From the NCBI GenBank assembly GCA_016185425.1, contig JACPNQ010000028.1:310001-374000 (forward strand): a stretch of 64,000 bases of DNA, written 5' to 3'. The translations under genes and the position numbers were made by a program. A model generated the notes under the pieces. That model was not told the origin of the DNA, made no database searches, and saw only the letters and a program-made list of their open reading frames with translations. This document shows, piece by piece, positions 8,350-16,648 of the stretch; the stretch's first letter is position 1; each line of letters opens with the position of its first letter. This stretch comes from Acidobacteriota bacterium (GTDB taxonomy: Bacteria; Acidobacteriota; Terriglobia; Bryobacterales; Bryobacteraceae).

Positions 8350-10796
8350 TGTTGTTCATGCCGTTTTATTTCGCGCCGTGCTCGCTGGTGGGGTTTGTCC
8401 GCTGCACGGGCGGCCATGCGTTGACGTCCCTCTTTGTGCTGTTCCGGCCGAAGGCGGCGGAGAACTTGCCGGAAGAGATTGCCGCCGAGTTGACGACGGA
8501 GTTTTCACTCGCCTGGACGGGGCCGGCAGGGCACATGTTGCTGGTGGATCCGAGCGACGGACCGGAGATTCATAAGAGTTATTACAAGCACGACGACTTG
8601 ACCCCGCATGGTGTGAAGTTGATGAGCAACCGCACGTATGATTGCTTTTTTGTGCGGCATCCGGATGTGGAGTGGGTGAAGGAGGCATGGGCGGAGTTGA
8701 ACGGGAAGCTGCCTCTGTCGAAGACGAAGGACTGGTTTCCGACTCCGGTGAAGCCGGAGATTGACGAGTATCAGCCGCCGAAGCTCGACAAGGACACGCC
8801 GGCGCCGCCGGCCTACAACGTGTTGACGTTGAAGGTAGGGGAAGATCCGGGTAAGTATTATCCACGCGGGCCGGAACGGTATGGGAAGTGGCTGTTGTAT
8901 AAAGACATGCCGAACGCGGAGTGTCCGCTTGCCCGGAAGGCCGTGAACGGGTTGCAGCTCGACCTGGGAAGGCTGCGGTACATGGTGGGCGCCGAGCATC
9001 CGTACATGCCGGAGAAGTTGCACGATAACAAAGACAACATCAACGAGTTCAACGAGGGAAAGTTCGACGGTCGAACGATCAACTCGGTGTACCTGTTTCA
9101 GCGGGATGTGCAATCCGGCGCCGGGAAGAAGGTGGATCCGAAGGCGACGATTGCACTGGCGGGACCTGATGAGACCGAGACGAGCAGCCTGGCCTACCTG
9201 AGCGATGAGGATTATGCGGGTGGGCCGCGCGCGATAACAGTAGACGGCGTTGTGGATCAGCAGACCTGCGATGCGCTGGAGCAGCGGCTGCGCGATGGCG
9301 TGGTGAATCCGCTGAACATCATGGTCTGTACGCTGGCGCGGGATGGGGCGCCGAAATTGAATTGGAACGTGTGGATGCGCCCGGAGGCCGCGGCATCGCT
9401 GTATTGCTGGCGGGAGCTGGCGCGGGCGCTGGGATTTCCGTTGACTGTCGCGGCGAATCATACCTTTCGATCAGCGGCTGTGAATGTCGGGTCGGCGGGA
9501 TTCGGACGGTCTTGGAAATCGATTCACAAGGTTGGGCTGGCGATCGACGTGGGACTGGATAGGACGTACTTCCAGGCGGCGGACGATTGGCCGGTGTTTT
9601 ATCAGCGTGACCTTTCGGTGGATAAGAAGAACAAGAAGAAGGATGTGGAAGGGTATCGCATTTACTGGCGGGTATTTGCGATTACGAACTACATGATTCC
9701 GGAGCCGGATTCGATTGCGCTGTGCCGGGCCAATTTGGTGGAGGTGACGAAGAACGATCATAAGTTGGGGAAGGTGGCGCGGGAGGCGGCGCTGCGATTG
9801 ATTGATGAGATCGATAAGGGGAAGTTTGCCGCGAAGTATTTCCGGGAGAGGGTGAAGCAGTGGCAGTACGATCCCTGGGACGGAGACGGCGGGAAGGAAG
9901 GACCGGAGGTGAGCGCGCCGGATGCACGGAAGGCGCAGTTGGCGGCGTTCGATGAGTTCTTTGCGGCGAACGAAGGGAAAAAGGGCAAACTGATCGACAA
10001 AAAACGGCACTATTACTCGCATTTCTCGAAGGCAGCGAGCCGATTCCTGGATTTGACGGCGTTAGCGCAGGAGTCAAATCTGGAACGGATCGGCTCGTTC
10101 ACGAATCATTTCGATCCGACGACTACCGGAGAGTGGGGGTTGGGACTCGCGACCTATTCGACGGGCAAGTTTCAGGCCCTGGCCAAGGCGATGAAGGCGT
10201 TGAAGGCGGATCATCCGAATTTCGCGATTGAGATTGCGGGAGAACAGGTGAAGCTGGCGGATGTGGATGTCGATTTTATGGAGGCGTTCGGAGCGGCGCG
10301 GGTGGATTGTGCCGTGGCGCGGGGCAAGGATGCAGAGAAGATGATCGCCGCGTATTGCGAGAAGCTGCGCAAATTTCCGGCGCGGCGATTCGTGCGGACG
10401 CCGGATGACGAGGCGAAGACGGGGGAGGAGTGGGCCGCGGCGATCGAGGCGAAGCTGGAGGAAGTGAAGACGGCCGCGCCGGTGAACAAGAAGGATTCGA
10501 GCAAGGGATCGACGAAGAAGAAAGACTCGGCGGGGTGGACGTTTCGGTTGTCGCCGGACTATGGTGTGGTGTTTCCATTGAAGACGGGGGTGTACATGCC
10601 GTCGCCGGGCGCGCCGATCGGGTTGGAGTGGTGGCATTTTCAGGTGTCGTCGTTGATCGACAACCGGGCATTCGGGCCGCTGATTTGCGAGATGGGATGG
10701 ACGAAAGAGACGCTGCTGGATGAGCCGCAGCCGCATTTGCACTATCGTATTGGGATGGGTTATCCGCAGAACGCCTGGACGGACCAGGCAGGATGA
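8349..10796 (+). CDS. Putative LAS/M15-type peptidoglycan peptidase with a split active site
   Basis: An 815-residue protein, started at the ATG at 8349 that overlaps the previous stop; a start at 8328 is possible. Around residues 200-310 there are pieces like a peptidoglycan-binding module (LYLFQRD-type and VDGVVDQQTCDALEQRL). The motif SIHKVGLAIDVG gives the SxHxxGxAxD signature of M15 D,D-peptidases with H393 and D400. The second signature, EWWHFQV, lies near the C-terminus with E760 and H763. In known M15 enzymes the two lie roughly 60-70 residues apart; here about 360 separate them. The insert includes a lysine-rich linker around residues 715-730 (KKDSSKGSTKKKDS). All zinc ligands and the catalytic Glu appear present, so activity on wall peptides is plausible. 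No signal peptide. Its stop overlaps the next gene (ATGA). Confidence 0.7.
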   Translation: MLFMPFYFAPCSLVGFVRCTGGHALTSLFVLFRPKAAENLPEEIAAELTTEFSLAWTGPAGHMLLVDPSDGPEIHKSYYKHDDLTPHGVKLMSNRTYDCFFVRHPDVEWVKEAWAELNGKLPLSKTKDWFPTPVKPEIDEYQPPKLDKDTPAPPAYNVLTLKVGEDPGKYYPRGPERYGKWLLYKDMPNAECPLARKAVNGLQLDLGRLRYMVGAEHPYMPEKLHDNKDNINEFNEGKFDGRTINSVYLFQRDVQSGAGKKVDPKATIALAGPDETETSSLAYLSDEDYAGGPRAITVDGVVDQQTCDALEQRLRDGVVNPLNIMVCTLARDGAPKLNWNVWMRPEAAASLYCWRELARALGFPLTVAANHTFRSAAVNVGSAGFGRSWKSIHKVGLAIDVGLDRTYFQAADDWPVFYQRDLSVDKKNKKKDVEGYRIYWRVFAITNYMIPEPDSIALCRANLVEVTKNDHKLGKVAREAALRLIDEIDKGKFAAKYFRERVKQWQYDPWDGDGGKEGPEVSAPDARKAQLAAFDEFFAANEGKKGKLIDKKRHYYSHFSKAASRFLDLTALAQESNLERIGSFTNHFDPTTTGEWGLGLATYSTGKFQALAKAMKALKADHPNFAIEIAGEQVKLADVDVDFMEAFGAARVDCAVARGKDAEKMIAAYCEKLRKFPARRFVRTPDDEAKTGEEWAAAIEAKLEEVKTAAPVNKKDSSKGSTKKKDSAGWTFRLSPDYGVVFPLKTGVYMPSPGAPIGLEWWHFQVSSLIDNRAFGPLICEMGWTKETLLDEPQPHLHYRIGMGYPQNAWTDQAG

Positions 10797-12502
10797 ACCG
10801 GCGCGAGTGGCTCGCATTGGCCGGCGCGGGCGGGCTGGCGGGGCAGGGTGTGGCGAGCCGGACCGTGAAGGCGATGCCGCGAGGGAAGCCTTCGGGGCTG
10901 CCGTTTCATGCAAAGTTTGCCGATATAGGGCGGCAGGCGGGCTTGCGGCATCCAGGGGTGTATGGGGGCGTGGATACGAAGCCATACATTCTTGAGTCGG
11001 TCGGGTGCGGGGTGGCGTTTATCGACTACGATAATGACGGATGGCTGGACATCTTCGTATTGAACGGGACGCGATTTGGGGGAGCGCCGGCCGGGACCTC
11101 GAACCGGCTTTATAAGAACAACCGGGACGGGACCTTTTCGGATGTGACGGAGAAGGCGGGGCTGGTGAAGGAAGGTTGGGCATCGGCGGTTTGCGCGGGG
11201 GATTTCAACAACAACGGGTTCCCGGATTTGTTTGTGACTTACTGGGGGCAGAATGTCTTGTACCGGAACAACGGGGACGGAACCTTCACTGATGTTACGA
11301 AAGAGGCCGGGTTAGTGGATGCGAAGCGGCGATGGGGCGCGGGGTGCACGTTTGTCGACTATGACCGGGACGGGAAGCTGGACCTGTTTGTGACGAACTA
11401 CGTGGACTTCGATCCGGCACGTGTGCCGAAGCCGGGGCAGAACTCGTTCTGTACGTGGAAGGGAATACCAGTGAATTGCGGGCCGCTGGGTTTGCCGCCG
11501 GGAAGCCACTCGCTTTACCGCAACAATGGAGACGGCACGTTCACCGACGTGACGGCTCAGAGCGGGGTGGGGAAGGCGAAGGGGTCGTACGGGATGACAG
11601 CCGTGGCGGCGGATTTCGATAACGACGGGTGGCCGGATATTTATGTAGCGTGCGATTCGACGCCGAGCTTTCTGTTCAGGAACAATCACGACGGAACGTT
11701 TAGCGAGGTGGCGCTGGAGAACGGAGTGGCGTTGAACGACGACGGGATGGAGCAGGCGGGAATGGGGATCGGAGTCGGGGATTACGACCTGGACGGTAGC
11801 TTAGATATTTTCAAGACCCATTTTGCGGATGATACGAATATTCTGTACAAGAACGACGGGAAGGGTAACTTCCAGGACATGACGATCCGGAGCGGGTTGG
11901 GGGTGGAGACGCGGTTTGTGGGTTGGGGCGCGGGGATTCACGATCTGGACAATGACGGAAACCCGGATCTGTTCTTTGTGACGGGCAGCGTCTATCCGGA
12001 GGTGGAGAAAAAGCTGGCTTCGTATCCTTACAAGACGCCGCGGATTGTGTTCCGGAACCTCGGGAATGGTGTATTCGAGGAGCTGACGCTGGATTTGGAG
12101 GCGCAGTCGAGCCGGGGGTGCGCGTTTGGGGATTTCGACAACGATGGGGATGTGGACGTGCTCATTTGGAACATGGACGCGCCGCCGACATTGCTTCGGA
12201 ACGATTTGCCGGCGGCACTGGGGCGGCATTGGATCAAGGTGAAGTTAGAGGGAGTTACTTCGAACCGGTCGGCGATTGGCGGGCGGGTAACTTGTATTTA
12301 TGGCGGAAAAAAACAGGCCCAGGAAGTGTTGAGCCAAGCCAGTTTCTATTCGGTGAACGACTGGCGGCTGCACTTCGGTCTGGGCCCTGCCAAGGTGGTG
12401 GACTTAGAAGTCCGCTGGCCTTCGGGTAAGAAGGAGACGTTCCGCGGGGTTGAGGCGGATCGCCTAGTGACGATACGCGAAGGCCAGGGAATTGTTTCTT
12501 AA
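10793..12502 (+). CDS. CRTAC1-type protein: FG-GAP/VCBS repeats with ASPIC/UnbV domain
   Basis: A 569-residue protein. It opens with a twin-arginine-like leader (NRREWLALAGAGGLAG). Several FG-GAP/VCBS repeats follow, each with a calcium-loop pattern such as FIDYDNDGWLDIFV, FNNNGFPDLFVTYW, FVDYDRDGKLDLFV and FGDFDNDGDVDVLI; they probably form a beta-propeller. The C-terminal 90 residues are an ASPIC/UnbV domain (GRHWIKVKLEG, then VDLEVRWPSGKKETF). Such proteins are exported and their biochemical role is poorly known. The ATG overlaps the peptidase stop by 4 bp, suggesting cotranslation, though functional connection to the peptidase is uncertain. Confidence 0.9.
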   Translation: MNRREWLALAGAGGLAGQGVASRTVKAMPRGKPSGLPFHAKFADIGRQAGLRHPGVYGGVDTKPYILESVGCGVAFIDYDNDGWLDIFVLNGTRFGGAPAGTSNRLYKNNRDGTFSDVTEKAGLVKEGWASAVCAGDFNNNGFPDLFVTYWGQNVLYRNNGDGTFTDVTKEAGLVDAKRRWGAGCTFVDYDRDGKLDLFVTNYVDFDPARVPKPGQNSFCTWKGIPVNCGPLGLPPGSHSLYRNNGDGTFTDVTAQSGVGKAKGSYGMTAVAADFDNDGWPDIYVACDSTPSFLFRNNHDGTFSEVALENGVALNDDGMEQAGMGIGVGDYDLDGSLDIFKTHFADDTNILYKNDGKGNFQDMTIRSGLGVETRFVGWGAGIHDLDNDGNPDLFFVTGSVYPEVEKKLASYPYKTPRIVFRNLGNGVFEELTLDLEAQSSRGCAFGDFDNDGDVDVLIWNMDAPPTLLRNDLPAALGRHWIKVKLEGVTSNRSAIGGRVTCIYGGKKQAQEVLSQASFYSVNDWRLHFGLGPAKVVDLEVRWPSGKKETFRGVEADRLVTIREGQGIVS

Positions 12503-13233
12503 CGAGACAGTATGAAGTTCACGTCGATCGGAGCGATAACTTCGACGGGCTGGCCATTTAGCAGCGTGGGGCGGTAGCGCCACTGCTTGACTGCTTCGAC
12601 GGCGGCTGGCGCCAGGAGCGGATGGCCGCTGATGACTTTGAGCAGTTGCACTGTGCCGTCCTTTGCGATGATTCCCTCGAGTTTGACCAGGCCGGAGATG
12701 CGGGCTTGCTTGGCGAGAGCCGGATATGTGGGTTTGATCTGGGACAGGGCCTTTGCCGCCAGCACGTCTCCGCCGACGGGGACGGGCTTGGCGGGGGGTG
12801 TCTTTACTGGCTCCGGGCGCGTCGGGGGAGGGGCGGTTGGGATGCTGCTCGGTGCGAATGGACCGTTGGCGGAAACGACTGGCGGGCCGAAACTGAAGGT
12901 GGGTGGCGCGAAGTCTGCTCCGTCGACGATATCCGCGATCGGGTTGATCCGGCCTGTGGGCGCCGTGAATGGCTTATAGGCCGGCCGGGGGACAGCTACG
13001 GTATTCTGCGAGCCGGAGCGTGCGCTGGAGTGCTGCACTTCGACTTCGACGGGCGCGATTGGCTTGACGGGCACGTAGATCAGCGCCTTGGGCATCATGA
13101 CACTTAGTATTTCCGGACTTACCATCGGCACGAGTAACATGGCCGTTACCGCGCCGAGCTGAAAGACAAGTCCCATCCACGACCACTTACTCCGCTTTTG
13201 GCGCGAGTTATCGAGCACCGATTGTTCAAACAT
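12499..13233 (-). CDS. TonB-family energy transducer
   Basis: A 244-residue protein with the TonB layout: a short cytoplasmic N-terminus, one membrane helix at about residues 20-42 (WMGLVFQLGAVTAMLLVPMV), a proline-rich periplasmic linker (PPTRPEPVKTPPAKPVPVG), and a C-terminal TonB domain (YPALAKQARISGLVKLEG, then AVEAVKQWRYRPTLLNGQPV). It would pass proton-motive energy to outer-membrane receptors; five such receptors lie in this window but none is adjacent. No ExbB/ExbD gene is visible nearby. Its stop overlaps the stop of the convergent CRTAC1 gene by 4 bp. Confidence 0.9.
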   Translation of the reverse strand: MFEQSVLDNSRQKRSKWSWMGLVFQLGAVTAMLLVPMVSPEILSVMMPKALIYVPVKPIAPVEVEVQHSSARSGSQNTVAVPRPAYKPFTAPTGRINPIADIVDGADFAPPTFSFGPPVVSANGPFAPSSIPTAPPPTRPEPVKTPPAKPVPVGGDVLAAKALSQIKPTYPALAKQARISGLVKLEGIIAKDGTVQLLKVISGHPLLAPAAVEAVKQWRYRPTLLNGQPVEVIAPIDVNFILSR

Positions 13234-13284
13234 GTTCGCTCCTCACCGGATCAGACCCCGGTGCGGAGAGAATTGTTCCCGCAT

Positions 13285-14319
13285 TTACGCGAGTTGGATC
13301 ACGGATTTTCCCACGCCGTCTTTGTAGGTTTCGAGATCGGAGAACGCCCTCTCGATGGAGGCCATCGGCGTGCGATGGGTGACGACGGGACCGAGGAGCG
13401 CGGAGCGTTCGGCCAGCAGCTCGACGGCGAGATGGGTCTCGTTGTTGCTGCGGCGGACGTTGTAGAGCGGCGCTTCCTTGCGGCGGAGCTCGTGGAAATG
13501 GATCATCGGACGCGCTTCGCTGGGGATGCCCGTTGCGACGACTCGGCCGCCCTTGGCGACGGCGATGCAGGCGTGGTCGAGCGAGCCACCGTGGGTGACG
13601 CAATCGAGGACGGTTTCGACGCCGCGCTTGTTGGTGGCCGCGAGGATCTCCTTTGAAGGGTCGGTTTGCGTTGGGTCGATCACGACGTCGGCACCCATGG
13701 CGAGAGCGAGCTCGCGGCGGTGCGGTACCGGGTCAACCGCGTAGACGCGGCGGACGCCGTGCATTTTGAGCACGGCCACTGTGAGGCTGCCGATGGGACC
13801 GCAGCCGAAGACGGCGGCGGAGACACCGGGAGTTAAGTCGGCGAACTGCAAGGAGTGCAGCGCGACGGCGAGAGGCTCGAAGAGTGTGCCTTCGGCGAGG
13901 CCGACGCCGTCCGGGATGGGCACGAGGCAGTGTTCCGGGATCGACACGATGTCCCGGAAGTAGCCTGGCTCCGGGCCGGCGCTCAGGAAGCGGATGTTGT
14001 CACACAGGTTGTGGCGTCCCGAGCGGCACATCGGGCAGTGGTAGCAGTAGATGGCCGGTTCGAGGAAGGCACGGTCGCCGGGCTGCCAGCCCGAGACGCC
14101 GGGGCCGGTTTGGAGGACGGTTCCGGTGGGCTCGTGGCCGAGGACCATGGGGAAGACGCTGGGCGTATCGCCGACTGAGCCTTCCGCAAAGTTGTGGAGG
14201 TCGGAGCCACAGATACCGCAAAAATGGACCCGAACCTGGATTTCGCCGGGGCCTGGATCGGCCGGGGCTGCTTCCGTGATAAGGAAGCGATGATGAGCGA
14301 TAAGTTGGGCGATGCGCAC
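13285..14319 (-). CDS. Zinc-dependent medium-chain alcohol/polyol dehydrogenase
   Basis: A 344-residue MDR-superfamily enzyme. The catalytic-zinc residues are seen in HFCGICGSDLHN and VLGHEP. The structural-zinc lobe is CYHCPMCRSGRHNLC, and the Rossmann glycine pattern is VFGCGPIGSLTVAVL. Length and motifs fit the sorbitol/L-idonate/threonine dehydrogenase group (NAD-dependent oxidation of a secondary alcohol of a polyol or sugar acid); the exact substrate cannot be read. It starts at a GTG that follows immediately after the TAA of the upstream zinc-ribbon gene (TAAGTG), so translation is probably coupled. Confidence 0.88.
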   Translation of the reverse strand: MRIAQLIAHHRFLITEAAPADPGPGEIQVRVHFCGICGSDLHNFAEGSVGDTPSVFPMVLGHEPTGTVLQTGPGVSGWQPGDRAFLEPAIYCYHCPMCRSGRHNLCDNIRFLSAGPEPGYFRDIVSIPEHCLVPIPDGVGLAEGTLFEPLAVALHSLQFADLTPGVSAAVFGCGPIGSLTVAVLKMHGVRRVYAVDPVPHRRELALAMGADVVIDPTQTDPSKEILAATNKRGVETVLDCVTHGGSLDHACIAVAKGGRVVATGIPSEARPMIHFHELRRKEAPLYNVRRSNNETHLAVELLAERSALLGPVVTHRTPMASIERAFSDLETYKDGVGKSVIQLA

Positions 14320-14841
14320 TTATTTCTTAAACAGGTTCTCAAATGCTTCGCGCGCATTGTGAACGGTGCGGGAGACGCGGGGCTCGGCCGCTGCCGTGAC
14401 CGCGGATTTGGGCAGTTCGACCGGCTTGGTCGATTCGCGGGCAACGGTCACCCGCGGGCTGAAGAGTGCGCACTCGTTGGGCTTGTCCTTGGCGGTGATA
14501 CGTTCTTCGATTTCCTGCGTGCATTGGAAGTGCGCGGACGATTCAAAAAAAGCGCACTGTTTGCAGCAGTGGAGCGCGGCGGCGCATTTTGGGCACGGCT
14601 GCGAAAAATCGTAACCGGCCAGAAGCGTGTTAGCGCAATTATAACAACGACTTGCGGTGACATTTTGCACCATCCGCGGCAGTCGCGGCGCAGTGATGTC
14701 GAGCGGATGACGAGGAGGTCCAAAGCGCTCTTTCGTTGGTTCGTTCCTTGGATCATTCTTCGGTCCATTCCTTGGTTCGTTTCGAGCCCCGGAGCCACCG
14801 TCCTGGTAGCCGTGTTGACGATATTTGCGATCCCCGTCCAT
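14320..14841 (-). CDS. Cysteine-rich zinc-ribbon protein of unknown role
   Basis: A 173-residue protein. The first 55 residues are a low-complexity, Asn/Pro/Arg-rich tail (NEPRNGPKNDPRNEPTKER), probably disordered. The core holds several cysteine pairs: CYNCAN, CPKC, CCKQC and a later CTQE and NECALF, consistent with one or two zinc ribbons. No catalytic motif or membrane segment is visible. A ribosome site (taggag) lies 9 bp before the ATG. It is directly followed by the alcohol dehydrogenase gene and is likely cotranscribed; whether it regulates that enzyme is unknown. Confidence 0.72.
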   Translation of the reverse strand: MDGDRKYRQHGYQDGGSGARNEPRNGPKNDPRNEPTKERFGPPRHPLDITAPRLPRMVQNVTASRCYNCANTLLAGYDFSQPCPKCAAALHCCKQCAFFESSAHFQCTQEIEERITAKDKPNECALFSPRVTVARESTKPVELPKSAVTAAAEPRVSRTVHNAREAFENLFKK

Positions 14842-15195
14842 ATGAAGAAACTCCTAAAAAAATGAGTAGAAAATGAACAGTCCCTCCCGAGGGGCAGCTA
14901 AGCCGCGAACTGGGTAGCGATCCGATGATTCAAGAGGGAGACGAGGGAAAAGACAGACAGCGGAGGCTGCAAGTTGAGAGGTGCCAGGAATGCTGTCCAC
15001 TCAATGTGTACCACGAATTTCGCGCGGGCGAAAGGGTGGGATTTCCCTGTATGATTGGGCGGGTCCGCTGTGCCGGGACAGCCGCGCTGCGAGAGTGACA
15101 CTCTCTACTTACATTCTATCGATTCCGTCAACAAAAACGGATCGGCACGGCGGAGTAAATGGCGGGTAAGTTGTTTGCGATGAATGGATTGGAGA
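14842..15195. other. Intergenic stretch, no gene seen
   Basis: This stretch lies upstream of the zinc-ribbon gene and contains only its ribosome site and presumed promoter at the left end. Short open frames on both strands show no recognisable protein or ribosome site. It leads into the degraded region 15196-16287, so the whole of 14.9-16.3 kb looks like a decaying segment. Confidence 0.5.
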
Positions 15196-15450
15196 CTATT
15201 TTGAAGATGTGTGACTCCAGATCCCAGGGCCATGCCAAATTAAGACGCCGTTGCCGTATTTGGTTTCCGTTTCCTGCCGCCAAAGCACGTAGACGCTGTC
15301 ATCGCCGCCTGTCATGACTTGGAGGGTGTTGGGTTGATGTTCGAAGTCTGCGGACGCGGCGCTACCAGCTTGGATTCGACTGCCTCCACGGCGGTCGAGC
15401 CCGGACGCCAGGTAATTTGCGGCGGGCCGGCTACGATCCGGTCAGGTGCA
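15196..15450 (-). pseudogene. Possible degraded coding remnant
   Basis: Two overlapping minus-strand frames look protein-like but are not joined. One reads a piece ending in VAGPPQITWRPG and stops near 15313. The other, in a different frame, reads LQVMTGGDDSVYVLWRQE and continues to a TAG at 15196. The pieces resemble what is left after one frameshift in a beta-rich protein, perhaps a propeller-type lectin, but the family is not certain. It lies directly downstream of the frameshifted gene at 15470-16287, in the same direction, and could be part of the same decayed locus. Confidence 0.3.
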
Positions 15451-15469
15451 GCCCAGAGCGGAGGCTAGA

Positions 15470-16287
15470 TTAAATTGGTCTTTGACACCATTTTTGGGCT
15501 TTGGCGTAGAGTTGGGCGATGCGGAAGTCGCCGGGGGATTCGCGGTCGCCGAGGATTGCGGCGGTCGAAGTCGCGGCCGAATACCATCTGCACGTTGAGA
15601 TAACGGGCGACCTGGCGCTCGGTCGTGAACCCGTAGGTTTGGGCGGTGGACATGCCGCGGGCAGCTCGGCCTTGATTGGCGCTTCTTCCGATTCCAGAGC
15701 GGGGGGCGGCGGAGGGGTATCGGGCCGCCACCATGTGTTCTCGCGGGAAGGAAAGACGACTTTGACGATGCTGTTGGGGAGGCCTTCGAGGCGCGCGAAG
15801 CCTACTTCGTCCAGCTCGCCTTTCAGGATGCGGCCGGTGCCGAGGTGGACTTCGTAGGGTTCCCAGGGAATGATTCTGCCGGTGTCGTCGACAAGGGTGA
15901 TTTCGATCCAAGCGTCGGTAATGATCGGCAGCTCCGCTTCTTCCGGCGGGGTAATTTCGAGGGGGGTGGAGGCTGGACAGGGGGGACGGGTTCCCACCAG
16001 CTTTTCTCGCGGCTGGGGAAGAGAACCCTGCAGGAGCCGCTGGGGAGGTGGTCGTGACGGGCGTAGCCGTTCTCGTCGAGCTCACCGTTGATGGGATCCT
16101 GGCCGGGCGGATAGAGAATGTAGGGTTCGTTAGCGCGCGGCTTTCCTACGTTGTCGACGAGGTGGATTTCGATCCAGTGCGTTTTTGCGAGAGGGCACTC
16201 GGCGACAGTTTGTCCAACCGGGGCGTTTGAAAACGAGGCGTTTGCCAACTCATCCGCATCTCGCAGCAGCTCTCCATCCGGCATCAA
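15470..16287 (-). pseudogene. Frameshifted T6SS-associated Ig-like repeat protein
   Basis: One protein can be followed through three frame changes. Frame 1 from the ATG at 16287 reads HWIEIHLVDNVGKP and ends in FPSREKSWWEP. Near 15960 the sense moves to another frame with a second copy, AWIEITLVDDTGR followed by FPSRENTWW. Near 15660 it moves again to MSTAQTYGFTTERQVARYLN and VFGRDFD. Near 15560 it returns to the second frame for DFRIAQLYAKAQKW and stops at 15470. The two sandwich copies resemble the gene at 6564. Several shifts lie next to runs of C or G, so sequencing error must be excluded; otherwise it is a true pseudogene. Confidence 0.72.
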
Positions 16288-16550
16288 TAGCCATTCATCT
16301 AGGGCACGGGGAAACCGTCGCGCAATCGAACGGACTGCTTAGGAGGGCTCTCCCGGTGTCTCAGCCGGAAGGGTGCCCGTCTGTCCGAGTTTTTCGCCGC
16401 GCGGATGGAGAGATAGCTCCGGAGCCGCATCTATCTTTCGGTGGAGTATCTTATCAAAAGTTAGCTGCGTGTAATTATCATTGGACATCAAAAATGACCG
16501 TTTTGAGTCATTTTCCGGGGGCTAGTACTTATGGGATCAAATAAAATTAC
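16288..16550. other. Intergenic stretch upstream of the Kelch gene
   Basis: No gene is supported here. The right half is noticeably more AT-rich than its surroundings (for example aaataaaattac near 16540), as expected for a promoter region of the Kelch gene. Short open frames on both strands show no family pattern. Confidence 0.45.
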
Positions 16551-16578
16551 TTGCGCGTCATTTACGCGAGCGTATACT
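16551..16578 (+). promoter_or_regulatory. Candidate sigma-70 promoter for the Kelch gene
   Basis: TTGCGC at 16551-16556 and TATACT at 16573-16578 are separated by 16 bp, about 70 bp before the ATG at 16649. A ribosome site aggtg lies 6 bp before that ATG. The match to the consensus is good at the -10 element and moderate at the -35 element. Confidence 0.45.
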
Positions 16579-16648
16579 GGCCTCGACAATCCAGTAAGCA
16601 TACTGAAACCGCAACCTAAACGTTGATGTCCTAAATCGAGGTGTTTCT

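Noticed and set aside
14898-15101. 67-codon minus-strand frame in the intergenic stretch
   Set aside because: Low-complexity text, no ribosome site and no family pattern.
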